Origin: Vicinamibacterales bacterium
GTDB taxonomy: Bacteria; Acidobacteriota; Vicinamibacteria; Vicinamibacterales; Fen-181
Direction of reading: 5' to 3'
DNA: 64,000 nucleotides
Assembly: GCA_036504215.1 (NCBI GenBank)
Contig: DASXVO010000054.1
Location: 218,966-282,965 of the forward strand
A program made the position numbers and the translations under genes. Below, one piece after another: positions 19,093 to 28,931 of this stretch (position 1 is the stretch's first letter; each line of letters starts with the position of its first letter). Below the pieces are notes generated by a model. That model was given only the letters and a program-made list of their open reading frames with translations, was not told where the DNA came from and made no database searches.

Positions 19093-20520
19093 ATGCGATA
19101 CATCTGTGGTCCGGTCCTCGTCCTGCTAGCCACCGCGAATCTGATCGCCGGCCAGGTGCCGGTCCGGACGCTGAACACTGACGAGCGGCTGGCCCGGGAC
19201 ATCTTCAAGGAACTGATCGAAATCGACACCACCGATTCGACGGGTGATTGCACGAAGGCCGCCGAGGCGATGGCCTCGAGGTTCAGGACGGCGGGGTTTG
19301 GACCCGGCGACGTCCAGGTGCTCGGGCCCTCCCCGAAGAAGCAGAACGTCGTCGCGCGCCTGCGAGGCACCGGCGCAGGCAGGCCGATCCTCCTCATCGC
19401 GCACCTCGACGTGGTCGAGGCGCGGCGCGACGACTGGTCGTTCGATCCGTTCGTGTTCCTCGAGCGCGACGGGTACTACTACGGGCGCGGCACCAGCGAC
19501 ATCAAGTCTGGCGCGGCCGTGCTCGCCGCCAACTTGATTCGGTTGAAACAGGAGGGCTACAGGCCGGCCCGCGACCTGATCGTGGCCCTCACGGCGGACG
19601 AAGAGGGTGGCACCGCGAATGGGGTCGAGTGGCTCCTGCAGCACCGAAAGGACCTGATTGACGCCGAGTACTGCCTCAACACGGATTCCGGTGGCGGCTC
19701 ACTGCGACAGGGCGTCAAGACCGCCAACGAGCTCCAGACGTCGGAGAAGGTCTACCTCAGTTTCACGCTCGAGACGAGGAACAGCGGCGGACACAGCGCG
19801 CTGCCCGTGAAGGACAACGCAATCTACCACCTGGCAGAGGGGCTCTCGCGGCTCGCCCGGTTCGAGTTCCCGGCGCGCCTGAACGAGACGACCCGCGCGT
19901 TCTTCGAACGCATGGCTGGCGTCGTGAAGGGCGCGGTCGGCGCGGACATGAAGGCGGTTGCAGCCAACCCCCTGGACGCCGTCGCGGCAGCGCGGCTCGC
20001 GGCGGCCTCCGCCTACTACAACGCGCTCATGCGGACCACCTGCGTCGCCACTCGCCTCGAAGGCGGGCATGCGGACAACGCGCTGCCCCAGATGGCCCGC
20101 GCCACGGTCAACTGCCGGATGCTCCCGGAGGATTCACCGGGCGACGTGCAGGCGGCGCTGGTGCGGGTACTGGCCGATCCGGCAATCACGGTCAGGCCGA
20201 ACGGAGCGCCGCGTCCCTCGCCCGCGTCACCCCTTCGCCCCGACGTCGTGCGCGGCGTCGAGCGCGTCACCACCGCCATGTGGCCGGGCGTGCCGGTCGT
20301 TCCGATCATGTCCACCGGCGCCAGCGATGGTCTGCTCCTGAGGCGCGCCGGCATCCCGGTCTACGGCGTCTCCGGGCTCTTCGACGACATCGACGATGTC
20401 CGTGCACACGGAAGGGACGAGCGAATGGCGGTCTGGGCCTTCTTCGACGGCCTGGAGTTCATGTACCGCCTGGAGAAGGAACTCGCCGGAGAACCCCTGG
20501 CAGCCGGCGAACGGCGCTGA
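19093..20520 (+). CDS. Secreted M20-family metallopeptidase
   Basis: 475 residues. A signal peptide (VLVLLATANLIAG) directs it out of the cytoplasm. The two-zinc catalytic core is visible: His and Asp in IAHLDVVE, Asp in RGTSDIKSG, the Glu-Glu pair in TADEEGG, and a later NTDSGGG. The lid/dimerisation domain lies around 230-350. M20 enzymes hydrolyse di/tripeptides or acylated amino acids. The start at 19093 follows a GGGGGG stretch and begins with the signal peptide. Together with the upstream permease it could supply amino acids from peptides. Confidence 0.93.
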   Translation: MRYICGPVLVLLATANLIAGQVPVRTLNTDERLARDIFKELIEIDTTDSTGDCTKAAEAMASRFRTAGFGPGDVQVLGPSPKKQNVVARLRGTGAGRPILLIAHLDVVEARRDDWSFDPFVFLERDGYYYGRGTSDIKSGAAVLAANLIRLKQEGYRPARDLIVALTADEEGGTANGVEWLLQHRKDLIDAEYCLNTDSGGGSLRQGVKTANELQTSEKVYLSFTLETRNSGGHSALPVKDNAIYHLAEGLSRLARFEFPARLNETTRAFFERMAGVVKGAVGADMKAVAANPLDAVAAARLAAASAYYNALMRTTCVATRLEGGHADNALPQMARATVNCRMLPEDSPGDVQAALVRVLADPAITVRPNGAPRPSPASPLRPDVVRGVERVTTAMWPGVPVVPIMSTGASDGLLLRRAGIPVYGVSGLFDDIDDVRAHGRDERMAVWAFFDGLEFMYRLEKELAGEPLAAGERR

Positions 20521-20566
20521 CAAACGTGCACGCCGCCCGCTTTGCGGGATGGAGGGGGCACCCCGA

Positions 20567-21472
20567 CTACTGGCGCGGGGAGAACATCGGGTGCTCGAAG
20601 CTGAGGTAGAAGAAGACCGCCCGCTGCCCTGCGCTCGGCCCGACGCCAATCGGCACGGCAAACCCCGGAACGATTTGCAGGCCGCTCCTGCAGTTGATGG
20701 CCCAGCGGACACCCGGGCTGACCAACAGCGAATCGACGGTCTCGGTCGCGCTCGGCCCGCTCACCACCTGCCCCCGCGAGTAGATGACTTCGACCAGGCC
20801 GTTGAAGGTCGGACGCGCGAGCCACACGAGGCTCTGACCGACGCTGAAGCTGGCCGCCGTCGCGGAATCGCCGCTGGCGTTCCGCGCCTTCGGAACGACC
20901 GTCGCGCCTGCGTTGATGTGCGTGACGAACGCCTGGTTCAAGACGATGCTGATCGGCAGATTCACCTGGTAGCCCAACGCACCAGAGCCTCGGTACTGAC
21001 GCTCGTCCCCGGTTCCCGCGATGAGCGAGAACCTGGGAGCGACGGCGACTTTCGAGTCGCCACTCCCCACCAGTTGGTAGCGATAGTTCAACGCGATGTC
21101 TCCGACGCCGACCCCGCCGTCAGCGGACGCCTCGACGTTCTGAACCGGGAGCGTGACGCTCAGTTGATGGCGCACGCCGGGGACCGGCCACTCCTGGGTG
21201 AACGAGTATCCCCAGTTGTTCCCGCGCAGATCGCGCTGCAGCGTGCTGATGTGCTGCACCACGCCTGGTTCCTGGTTGTAGGCCTCTTCGATCAGGAACG
21301 AGTTGTCCTGGATCGGCCGCTCGGCCTCCGTCGAGGGAGACGGCGTGGCCGCCGTCGCCGCCTTCGGGTCCTGAGGCGCCAGCCGCGCGGTGGGCGGGGA
21401 GGCCGGCCAGGCGCCGGACGCGGTTTCGAGACACGACACGAGCACGAGCCACCCAAGCATTCCTGACATCAC
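20567..21472 (-). CDS. Putative outer-membrane beta-barrel protein
   Basis: 301 residues. A signal peptide (MLGWLVLVSCLETASGAW) and a low-complexity linker come first. A series of amphipathic strands with alternating aromatic residues follows (LSVTLPVQ, IALNYRYQL, VAVAPRFSLIAG) and ends FFYLSFEHPMF. It resembles the MetA/transporter-type barrels often annotated as 'transporter'. It lies 68 bases after cheB on the same strand, so it could be read through from the chemotaxis operon, but no functional link can be shown. Confidence 0.75.
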   Translation of the reverse strand: MMSGMLGWLVLVSCLETASGAWPASPPTARLAPQDPKAATAATPSPSTEAERPIQDNSFLIEEAYNQEPGVVQHISTLQRDLRGNNWGYSFTQEWPVPGVRHQLSVTLPVQNVEASADGGVGVGDIALNYRYQLVGSGDSKVAVAPRFSLIAGTGDERQYRGSGALGYQVNLPISIVLNQAFVTHINAGATVVPKARNASGDSATAASFSVGQSLVWLARPTFNGLVEVIYSRGQVVSGPSATETVDSLLVSPGVRWAINCRSGLQIVPGFAVPIGVGPSAGQRAVFFYLSFEHPMFSPRQ

Positions 21473-21539
21473 GACTATCCTTCCTGACTACGAAATCCCT
21501 CCCGGCCGGCACTGCACCGCACCGCAGGTCGAGGCACTT

Positions 21540-22610
21540 CTACGGAGTGGCCGCGGGTCTCCTGCCGCTCGCCATGCGGAGTGCCGCGTCGGCCAGCCGC
21601 TCCAGCGGCAGCACCTCTTCGGCGGCACCAAGCAGGATGGCCTCGCGCGGCATCCCGAAGACGACACAACTCGCCTCGTCCTGCGCCAGCGTCCGGGCAC
21701 CCGCCTGCCGCATCTCGAGCAATCCGTGCGCCCCATCGTTCCCCATGCCCGTGAGGATGACGCCGACGCCGTTCGCGCCCAGGGCCCGGGCGCACGACCG
21801 GAACAGGACGTCCACCGACGGGCGATGACGGTTGACCGGCTCGGAGACGGACACACGAGCCCGGTATTCGGCGCCGCTGCGCACGATGGTCAAATGGAAA
21901 TTGCCGGGTGCAATCAAGGCGTGCCCGGGCAGCACACGGTCGCCATCGGACGCCTCGCGCACGCGGATCTGGCACAGGCTGTCGAGACGCTCCGCGAAGC
22001 TCTTCGTGAACTTCTCCGGCATGTGCTGCACGACGACGACGCCTGGTGAGGTGGGCGGCAGGGCGCCGAGGAGTTCTCTCAGGGCCTCGGTGCCGCCCGT
22101 CGACGCGCCAATGGCCAGCACCTTGTGCGTCCCGTCGAAGTGAGCCACGGTCTCGGCCGGGCGCGCCTGCGCTGGACGCGGGCGCGTCCGCCCGGCCACA
22201 AAGCGGTGCGCGGATGCGGCTGCCTTCACCTTGTCCACGATCTCGTCCGCGAGGTCGACCGTGCCGCGGGCGACGTCGATCCTGGGCTTGGTGACGAAAT
22301 CGACCGCTCCCAGCTCGAGGGCGCGCAATGTGGTCGCGCAACCCCGTTCGGTGAGCGAGGACACCATGACCACCGGCATCGGGTGCGCGCGCATCAGTTT
22401 CTCGAGGAACGTCAGCCCGTCCATGCGCGGCATCTCCACGTCGAGCGTGAGCACATCCGGGCGCAGCGCCTTGATCTTCTCGATGGCGCCGTATGGATCG
22501 TGAGCGACGCCGACCACCTCGAGCGCCGGGTCTCGCGAAAGGAGGTCGGACAGCAACTGGCGCATCAGCGCCGAGTCGTCCACGATCAGGACGCGATGTC
22601 GTAGGAGCAC
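21540..22610 (-). CDS. cheB: Chemotaxis response regulator, protein-glutamate methylesterase CheB
   Basis: 356 residues. The receiver domain has acceptor Asp57 ([13 protein letters not shown]). A linker follows, then the methylesterase domain with the Ser170-His196-Asp292 triad ([20 protein letters not shown]). It removes methyl groups from receptor glutamates, opposing CheR, for adaptation. Its start overlaps the 3' end of cheRD by 25 bases, and it is the last clear gene of the chemosensory operon. Confidence 0.97.
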   Translation of the reverse strand: MLLRHRVLIVDDSALMRQLLSDLLSRDPALEVVGVAHDPYGAIEKIKALRPDVLTLDVEMPRMDGLTFLEKLMRAHPMPVVMVSSLTERGCATTLRALELGAVDFVTKPRIDVARGTVDLADEIVDKVKAAASAHRFVAGRTRPRPAQARPAETVAHFDGTHKVLAIGASTGGTEALRELLGALPPTSPGVVVVQHMPEKFTKSFAERLDSLCQIRVREASDGDRVLPGHALIAPGNFHLTIVRSGAEYRARVSVSEPVNRHRPSVDVLFRSCARALGANGVGVILTGMGNDGAHGLLEMRQAGARTLAQDEASCVVFGMPREAILLGAAEEVLPLERLADAALRMASGRRPAATP

Positions 22611-24124
22611 GGCTCGGTTCCCCCTCCCGAATTCGGATTACAGTGCCCCGCTTCGTCCGACACGACCTGCGACATCTCGCGGGCACCGAGCGGCCGCACC
22701 ATCGCGCGGCCGCCGGCGGTGGAGAACCGGACCTCGATCGGCCTGTCGCTGCCGAACTGATGGGCCACGAGCGGTATGTCCTCACGCCGCAGGTAACTCG
22801 TGACGAACTCGACGTTCTGGCGCGGCACGCTGGTGCGGGAGTGACCGAGCCAGGGTGCCTCCGTTCCACCGAAGGCCTTGGCCTGCAAACGTCTGCGGTC
22901 GCCGCCGAGTCGGACGATCTCGGCGATCAAGAGCCGCATCGCATCGACGCCGTAGCGCCCGACGCCGTGCCCGGTGGGTGGAGTCGTGGCCGAGGCTCCG
23001 GACCCGGGCTCCGCGTCTTCGCCACCCGGGAGCAGGAAATGGTTCATGCCGCCGACTCCTGCGACCGGGTCGAACAGGCACGCGGCCACGCAGGACCCCA
23101 GAACCGTGCGCAGGACGACCGGCTCGCGGCTGGCGGACACACCGCCGAGCGGCACCGTGACCGACGGGCCGTGCGCCGCCCGATGAAGCGGTGTGGATGA
23201 CCGGCTGCCTGCGAGCCGGTAGGTGGTCTGCCCGACCGTCTCGAACGCAGGGCAGATGCCGAACAGGTTCTCGGAATGGCCAAGGAAGAGGTAACCCCCT
23301 GGCCGAAGCAATTCGGCAAACCGCGACACCACTCGCTGCTGCGTCGGCCGATCGAAGTAGATGAGGACGTTGCGACAGAAGATGGCGTCGAACGGGCCGC
23401 GGACCTGCCAGGCCCGGTCGGCGAGGTTCACCTGCCGGACCACGACCATCTCGCGCACCTCGGGCCGCAGCTGGACGCTGCCGGCGCACGACCCCACGCC
23501 GCGGAGGAAGTACCGGCGCCGCATATCCTCTGGTAGGTCGGCCATGGCGTCGGCCGAGTACCGCGCCTCGTCGGCCCGTTGCAGCACATCGGTGTCGACG
23601 TCCGTCGCCAGGACCTTCGCGTCCCAGCCCAGGCGGCCGTGCAGCGCGTCGCGCAGCGTCATGGCGATCGAGAACGGCTCCTCGCCGGTTGAACACCCGG
23701 CGCTCCAGACATCCAGTCGGCGTGGCCGGCCCAGCGTTGAGGCCTTCACGAGGTCGGTCAGGAATGGCCCGCCGAGGAACTCGAAGTGATGGCCCTCCCG
23801 AAAGAACGATGTCTTGTTCGTGGTGATGCAGTTCACCATCTCGGTCAGCTCGTCTCCGCCTGGGTCCTCCGTCGTCAGATAGTGATAGTAGTCCGCGTAT
23901 GTCTCCATCCCGAGGTGCCGCAGCCGTTTCGCCAGGCGCGACGCCACGAGCTGCACCTTGCTTGGACCGAGTGAGATGCCGACCACGCGATAGATGAGTT
24001 CCTGGAAGGCCTGGAACTCCTCATCCGTGATGCTGGACTCGGTCGAAGTCCACGGGTGGCCGGCACGGGTTCGCGTCGTGCCGGCCATACCGCGCCGTGC
24101 GGAGAGGGAAGGTGTATGTCCCAT
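22586..24124 (-). CDS. cheRD: CheR-CheD fusion protein
   Basis: 512 residues. The N-terminal two thirds (about 30-305) is CheR, the SAM-dependent receptor methyltransferase: [32 protein letters not shown] and [13 protein letters not shown] are family motifs. Without any stop or frameshift it continues into CheD (about 320-485), the receptor deamidase: [20 protein letters not shown] with catalytic Cys345, and [11 protein letters not shown] with His362. One chain would thus create methylation sites by deamidation and then methylate them. The ATG at 24124 lies 23 bases after the MCP stop; other starts downstream (24088) are possible. Confidence 0.92.
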   Translation of the reverse strand: MGHTPSLSARRGMAGTTRTRAGHPWTSTESSITDEEFQAFQELIYRVVGISLGPSKVQLVASRLAKRLRHLGMETYADYYHYLTTEDPGGDELTEMVNCITTNKTSFFREGHHFEFLGGPFLTDLVKASTLGRPRRLDVWSAGCSTGEEPFSIAMTLRDALHGRLGWDAKVLATDVDTDVLQRADEARYSADAMADLPEDMRRRYFLRGVGSCAGSVQLRPEVREMVVVRQVNLADRAWQVRGPFDAIFCRNVLIYFDRPTQQRVVSRFAELLRPGGYLFLGHSENLFGICPAFETVGQTTYRLAGSRSSTPLHRAAHGPSVTVPLGGVSASREPVVLRTVLGSCVAACLFDPVAGVGGMNHFLLPGGEDAEPGSGASATTPPTGHGVGRYGVDAMRLLIAEIVRLGGDRRRLQAKAFGGTEAPWLGHSRTSVPRQNVEFVTSYLRREDIPLVAHQFGSDRPIEVRFSTAGGRAMVRPLGAREMSQVVSDEAGHCNPNSGGGTEPCSYDIAS

Positions 24125-24147
24125 TGGTCGTCGCGCCCCGCTCAATC

Positions 24148-25872
24148 TCAGAATTCGACGAACCCGCTGTCCTGCGCGTTGAGGTTCGACGCGTCAGTCG
24201 GCCTGACCGTCATCGACGGGGGCGCCGGACGGGAAGCCGTCATGCGCGCGACCGTCTTCTTCTTGACCGTCGGCGCAACCTCGGTCCGCCGCGCGCGGGC
24301 GCGCACCGCCCGGTGGTCCTCACCCTCGGCTTCGAGCTTGAACCGGGCGACGAGGTCCTGGAGCTGCTCGGCCTGCGCCGCCAGCGATTCCGCGGTCCCG
24401 GACATCTCTTCGGTCTGAGACGCGTTGGCCTGCGTGACCTGGTCCATCTGACTGACCGCCTTGTTGACCTGGTCGATGCCCGACGTCTGCTCGCGCGACG
24501 CGGCGGCGATCTCCGAGACGATGTCGGTGACGTGCTTGACCGACGTCATGATCTCCTGGAGCGTGGAGCCCGACTTGTTCACCAGCTCCGACCCGGCCTC
24601 GACCTTGCGGACCGAGTCCTGGATGAGCCCCTTGATCTCCTTCGCCGCCGTCGCGCTCCTCTGCGCCAGGTTGCGGACTTCAGCGGCGACCACCGCGAAG
24701 CCGCGTCCCTGTTCGCCGGCGCGGGCCGCTTCGACCGCCGCGTTGAGCGCGAGCAGGTTGGTCTGGAACGCGATCTCGTCGATGGCGGTGATGATGTCGG
24801 CGATTCGCTTGGACGCCTGGTTGATCTCGGCCATCGCGCCGACGGCCTCACTCACCACCTGGCCGCCCTTCTGCGCCACGTCGCGGGATCCGCTGGCCAA
24901 CTGGTTGGCCTGCTGGGCGTTGTCGGCGTTCTGCTTGACCGTCGACGTGATCTCCTCGAGACTCGCGGCGGTCTCCTCGATGCTGGACGCCTGTTCCTGG
25001 GCGCCGCTGGCGATCTCCTGAGACGCAGAACTGAGCTGCTGCGATGCCGCAGCCACGTTGTCCGCCACCGTCCGCACCTCTTCGAGCGCCTTGCGGATGC
25101 CGCCGACGGCCTGGTTCAGCGCCGTGCCGAGCTGACCGGTCTCGTCCGTGCTGGTAACCTCGAGCCGCTGCGTGTAGTCGCCGTTCGCGACGGCCTGGAG
25201 CACCGTGACAGCCGCCCCAAGGGGCTTCGCGATCATTCGCCCGATGCCGTAGCCGACGCCGATGGCGAAGAGGGCCGCCAGAACGATAAGGACCACCATC
25301 GTCCGAACCGAGCTCTGGTAGACAACGTCGGCCTCGTCGAACGCTCGCCGGCCGAGTTGATCCTTCCACTTGGTCACCTCGTCGAAGCGCGCTCTGATTC
25401 CCCTGGCGGTGTCCCTCGACCGCTGGAGGACCGTCGCAGCCTCGTCCTTGCGGCTCGACTGATCGAGGTTCAGCACCAGGCGGACGTCGCTCTCGTAACT
25501 GGCGAACATCTGCTTGATCTCGGCGAACTTCGCCTTCTCCTCGGCCGACGTGGCGCTCTTCTCGGCCTTCTCGAAATGACCAGGGAACGTCGCGAAGTCG
25601 GCGTCGGCCTGTTGCGTCAGTTGCCGCGCATCCGCAGCATCCCTGGCGACCATCGCGGTGGCCACGACCCGGCCGATGTCGAGCAGCAGCGCGTCGGCGT
25701 TCTTGGTCTCCATCGAGCCCATCATGTCTCGCTGGTAGAGCGTGTCGAGCATTTCATTGGTGACATTCACGTCGTGGAGGCCAAGGTACCCAATGCCCAC
25801 CATGACAGCAATCAGCACCGCAAAGGCGCTCATCAACTTCGTCATCGTCTTCAGATTGGCGAACCGCTTCAT
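24148..25872 (-). CDS. Methyl-accepting chemotaxis protein (transmembrane)
   Basis: 574 residues. Transmembrane segment 1 is at about 13-33; a four-helix-bundle periplasmic sensor domain (about 35-190) follows. Segment 2 is at about 192-214, then HAMP, then a long signalling coiled coil with the conserved hairpin tip IDEIAFQTNLLALNAAVEAARAGEQGRGFAVVAAEVR. A basic/Pro linker leads to a C-terminus ending SGFVEF, which resembles the aromatic-x-x-F tether that recruits CheR in other receptors. A strong AAGGAGAG ribosome-binding site precedes the ATG at 25872; an open frame further upstream is noncoding. Confidence 0.95.
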   Translation of the reverse strand: MKRFANLKTMTKLMSAFAVLIAVMVGIGYLGLHDVNVTNEMLDTLYQRDMMGSMETKNADALLLDIGRVVATAMVARDAADARQLTQQADADFATFPGHFEKAEKSATSAEEKAKFAEIKQMFASYESDVRLVLNLDQSSRKDEAATVLQRSRDTARGIRARFDEVTKWKDQLGRRAFDEADVVYQSSVRTMVVLIVLAALFAIGVGYGIGRMIAKPLGAAVTVLQAVANGDYTQRLEVTSTDETGQLGTALNQAVGGIRKALEEVRTVADNVAAASQQLSSASQEIASGAQEQASSIEETAASLEEITSTVKQNADNAQQANQLASGSRDVAQKGGQVVSEAVGAMAEINQASKRIADIITAIDEIAFQTNLLALNAAVEAARAGEQGRGFAVVAAEVRNLAQRSATAAKEIKGLIQDSVRKVEAGSELVNKSGSTLQEIMTSVKHVTDIVSEIAAASREQTSGIDQVNKAVSQMDQVTQANASQTEEMSGTAESLAAQAEQLQDLVARFKLEAEGEDHRAVRARARRTEVAPTVKKKTVARMTASRPAPPSMTVRPTDASNLNAQDSGFVEF

Positions 25873-25912
25873 AACATCTCTCCTTCGAACTTCCCGATCA
25901 GTACCCAACACT

Positions 25913-26404
25913 TCAAGCGGCGGCCGAGGCCTCCACCAGTTCTCTGTTTCCGAGCACACGCTCGATGTCCAGCAGCAGCACGAACTTCTCGCCGGCGCGG
26001 GCCATCCCCCGCAGGAAGGACGTGTCGATGCCGTCCCCGAGTTCGGGCGCCGGCTCGATCTTGTCCTCGGGCAGGTTCACCACGTCCGACACCGCGTCCA
26101 CGACGAGGCCGAACACCCGGGCGCCGACCGTCACGACGATGACCACGGTGAACTTGTCGTACTCGGCGGCGGCCATCGAGAACTTCGCGCGCAGATCGAC
26201 GACGGGCACGACCGTGCCGCGGAGGTTCATCACGCCCTTGAGGTACACGGGCGCGTTCGGAATCGGCGTGATCGCCGAGTAGCCTTTGATTTCCTGGACC
26301 CTCAGGATCTCGACGCCGTACTCCTCCTGCCCGAGCGCGAACGTCAGATACTGATTGCCGTCGGCCGTGAACCCGGCCGTTTGAACGGTGCCTTCCTGTG
26401 CCAT
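25913..26404 (-). CDS. cheW: Chemotaxis adaptor CheW
   Basis: 163 residues, a single CheW domain that couples receptors to CheA. Typical elements are YLTFALGQEEYGVEILRVQEI, ITPIPNAPVYLKGVMNLRGTVVPVVDLR and FGLVVDAVSDVV. The ATG at 26404 is preferred to one at 26422 because AAGGAG lies 6 bases before it. It starts 14 bases after the cheA stop. Confidence 0.96.
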   Translation of the reverse strand: MAQEGTVQTAGFTADGNQYLTFALGQEEYGVEILRVQEIKGYSAITPIPNAPVYLKGVMNLRGTVVPVVDLRAKFSMAAAEYDKFTVVIVVTVGARVFGLVVDAVSDVVNLPEDKIEPAPELGDGIDTSFLRGMARAGEKFVLLLDIERVLGNRELVEASAAA

Positions 26405-26418
26405 ACCCTGCTCCTTCT

Positions 26419-28524
26419 TCATGCCACCGCGGCGTGCGCGGTTCGATCCATACCCCTGCTCGCGTCGGGCTGCCGCAACGCCATGCGAAGCAGTCCCTGC
26501 GCGTCGAGAATCAGCGCCACCTTTCCGTTTCCCAGGATCGTGGCCGCCGTCACGCCCTCGACCTTCCGGTAGTGCGTCTCCAGGCTCTTGATGACCACCT
26601 GCGACTGGCCGAGCAGTTCGTCCACCAGCAGCCCGAACCGGCGGCCATCGACCTCGACGAGCACGACCAGGCCGCGTGACGGGTCGGTTTCGCGCGGACT
26701 CACGTCGAACACACGGTGCAGGCGAACCAAGGGAACCAACTCGCCGCGCATGTCCACGACCTCGCCGTGCCCCAGGACGGGGCGCACCTGGTCGGGCCGG
26801 GGGCGGAGCGATTCGATGATGGCCGTCAGCGGCAGAACGTAGACCTGATCGCCGACCCCGAGCTGCAGGCCATCGAGGATGGCCAGCGTCAGCGGCAGCC
26901 TGATCTTGAAGGTCGTGCCGCGCCCGGTTTGGGTCGCGATGCCCACGTTGCCATTGAGCGCTTCGACGTTCCGTCGAACGACGTCCATGCCGACACCGCG
27001 CCCCGAGACGTCGCTGACCGTCGCGGCGGTCGAGAATCCGGGCTGGAACACGAAGGCGTGCAGCTGCTCGGGCGACACCTGTTCGTCCGCGCCCAGCCAC
27101 CCGAGCGCGACTGCCTTCTCACGAATCCGCGCGTCGTCCAGCCCGCGACCATCGTCGGATACCTCCACCACGACGCCGCCGCTCTCGTAGCGGGCGTGGA
27201 GTCGGACGCAGCCGTCCTCCGGCTTTCCCGCGCGTCGTCGACCTTCGGTCGACTCGATGCCGTGGTCGATCGCGTTTCGGATCAGGTGCGTGAGCGGGTC
27301 GCTCAGACGTTCAACCACGGCCTTGTCGAGTTCGGTGTCAGCGCCGGAGACCTCGAGCTGAACCTTCTTGCCGCACGCCGTCGAGAGGTCGTGCACGAGG
27401 CGCGGGAACCGGCTGAAGATGGCGCCGATCGGCACCATCCTGATCGCCATGACGCGTTCCTGCAGTTCGCGCATGTGACGCTCGAGATCGCCGGCGGCCG
27501 CCAGCACCACCGGCAGCGTCTCGATCGTGAAGCTCGACAGCGCCTGCCCCAGCATCGACTGCGAGATCACCAGTTCGCCGACCAGGTCGACGAGCTTGTC
27601 GACCTTGTGGGTGTCGACGCGCATCGATGACGACTCGAGCGGCGCCGCGGTTGCGCGGCGATCGCCGCCGGCCCGCCGATCGCCGGCCGAGGCGGCCGGC
27701 CCTTCATGGATTGCCGGATTCAGAGCCGGCACCGGCGCAATCGTGATCCGGCAGTCGTCCTCGACGAACAGGAAGACGTCCCGCAGCGCCTCGGCGCCCT
27801 TGCCAGTCCGCACCCGGACGCGCCACGCCAGATGGCAGCTCTCCGGATCGAGCTCGTGGAGTGGCGGCAACGCCGACAGGTCGGCCTCGGTGTCGACGAC
27901 CGTGCCGAGACCTGCGAGGTCGCGCAGGAGCAGCAGCGGATCCATCCCCTGACGAAACAGATCGCGGCTCGGAACGAACGACACGTCGAATTCGGTCATC
28001 GACGCGTCAGCTGTTGCCGCGCCCGCCGCAGCCAGAGCCTCTGCCGGAGCGTCGGCCGGACCGGACGTGCGCGGGCGTTCGTCCTCGCGGGCCGGTGTCG
28101 GCCGGGCGCTGCCCGGCCGAGGAACGCTTTCCGCGTCGGCGCTCGCGAGGAACGCCGTCAGGCGGGCGGACACCTCGTCCTCGGCTCCCTGCGGTTGCCC
28201 ACCGGCCTTGGCCGTTGCCAGCAGCCCTTTCAAGGCATCGACCGCCTGGAGCAGCAACGCGGTGAGGTCCGGCGTCGCGCCCAACTGCCCGCCCCGCATC
28301 CGGTCCAGCACGGTCTCGAGCGAGTGGGTGAATCGGGCGACGGCCTCGAGTCCGAACGTGGCGCTACCACCCTTGATCGAGTGCGCGGAGCGGAAGATGT
28401 CGTCGAGCAGCGCGGGGTCGCCGGGCTCCGACTCGAGTCGCAGGAGGCCGGATTCCAGGTTGTCCACGTGCTCCGCGGCCTCGTCGAAGAACGTCGCGCG
28501 GAAGCGATTCATGTCGATCTGCAT
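26419..28524 (-). CDS. cheA: Chemotaxis histidine kinase CheA
   Basis: 701 residues. Domains in order: HPt with phosphorylated His48 (IFRSAHSIKGGSATFG), a variable linker, a second alpha/beta segment (about 190-285) in the place of the CheY-binding P2 region, the dimerisation helices (VDKLVDLVGELVISQSMLG), the ATPase domain (LIRNAIDHGIE, DDGRGLDDARI, GRGVGMDVVRRNVE, GRGTTFKIRLPLT) and a C-terminal CheW-like domain. It takes receptor signals through CheW and phosphorylates CheY and CheB. The frame is open about 200 codons further upstream, but that is the shadow of cheY; homology begins at MQIDMNRF. Confidence 0.96.
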   Translation of the reverse strand: MQIDMNRFRATFFDEAAEHVDNLESGLLRLESEPGDPALLDDIFRSAHSIKGGSATFGLEAVARFTHSLETVLDRMRGGQLGATPDLTALLLQAVDALKGLLATAKAGGQPQGAEDEVSARLTAFLASADAESVPRPGSARPTPAREDERPRTSGPADAPAEALAAAGAATADASMTEFDVSFVPSRDLFRQGMDPLLLLRDLAGLGTVVDTEADLSALPPLHELDPESCHLAWRVRVRTGKGAEALRDVFLFVEDDCRITIAPVPALNPAIHEGPAASAGDRRAGGDRRATAAPLESSSMRVDTHKVDKLVDLVGELVISQSMLGQALSSFTIETLPVVLAAAGDLERHMRELQERVMAIRMVPIGAIFSRFPRLVHDLSTACGKKVQLEVSGADTELDKAVVERLSDPLTHLIRNAIDHGIESTEGRRRAGKPEDGCVRLHARYESGGVVVEVSDDGRGLDDARIREKAVALGWLGADEQVSPEQLHAFVFQPGFSTAATVSDVSGRGVGMDVVRRNVEALNGNVGIATQTGRGTTFKIRLPLTLAILDGLQLGVGDQVYVLPLTAIIESLRPRPDQVRPVLGHGEVVDMRGELVPLVRLHRVFDVSPRETDPSRGLVVLVEVDGRRFGLLVDELLGQSQVVIKSLETHYRKVEGVTAATILGNGKVALILDAQGLLRMALRQPDASRGMDRTAHAAVA

Positions 28525-28553
28525 ACGTGGTCCCCGATCCTGGAACAGCCACC

Positions 28554-28922
28554 CTATCGAACGACCTTGGCGATCACCTGGAGGAGTTGATCGGGGTTGA
28601 ACGGCTTGACGATCCATCCCGTGGCTCCAGCCGCCTTGCCCTCCTGCTTCTTGGCGGCCTGCGATTCGGTGGTCAGCATCAACACGGGCGTGAACCGGCA
28701 CTCGGGCCGTCGCCGCAACTCGCGGATGAACGTGATGCCGTCCATGGTCGGCATGTTCAAGTCCGTGATCACGAGGTCGACCCGGTGGGTGTCGAGTTGC
28801 TGCAGCGCCTCGACACCGTGTCCGGCTTCGACGGCTGTGAATCCCGCCTGCGACAGCGTGTAGGAGACCATCTGGCGAATCGAGACGGAGTCGTCCACGA
28901 TCAAGATTGTCCGTTCCGTCAT
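28554..28922 (-). CDS. cheY: Chemotaxis response regulator CheY
   Basis: 122 residues, a stand-alone receiver. It has the acidic pair in LIVDDSVSIRQMVSYTL, acceptor Asp54 in VITDLNMPTMDG, Thr85-type switch (MLTTESQ) and Lys in IVKPFNPDQL. No output domain, so it acts by binding a partner. No flagellar switch or pilus genes occur in the window, so the partner is unknown. Confidence 0.95.
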   Translation of the reverse strand: MTERTILIVDDSVSIRQMVSYTLSQAGFTAVEAGHGVEALQQLDTHRVDLVITDLNMPTMDGITFIRELRRRPECRFTPVLMLTTESQAAKKQEGKAAGATGWIVKPFNPDQLLQVIAKVVR

Positions 28923-28931
28923 AACGCTTCC

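Noticed and set aside
22586..22650. A frameshift or stop separating CheR from CheD
   Set aside because: The reading frame is continuous from the CheR motifs through the CheD Cys and His, and the linker fits the known CheD N-terminus.
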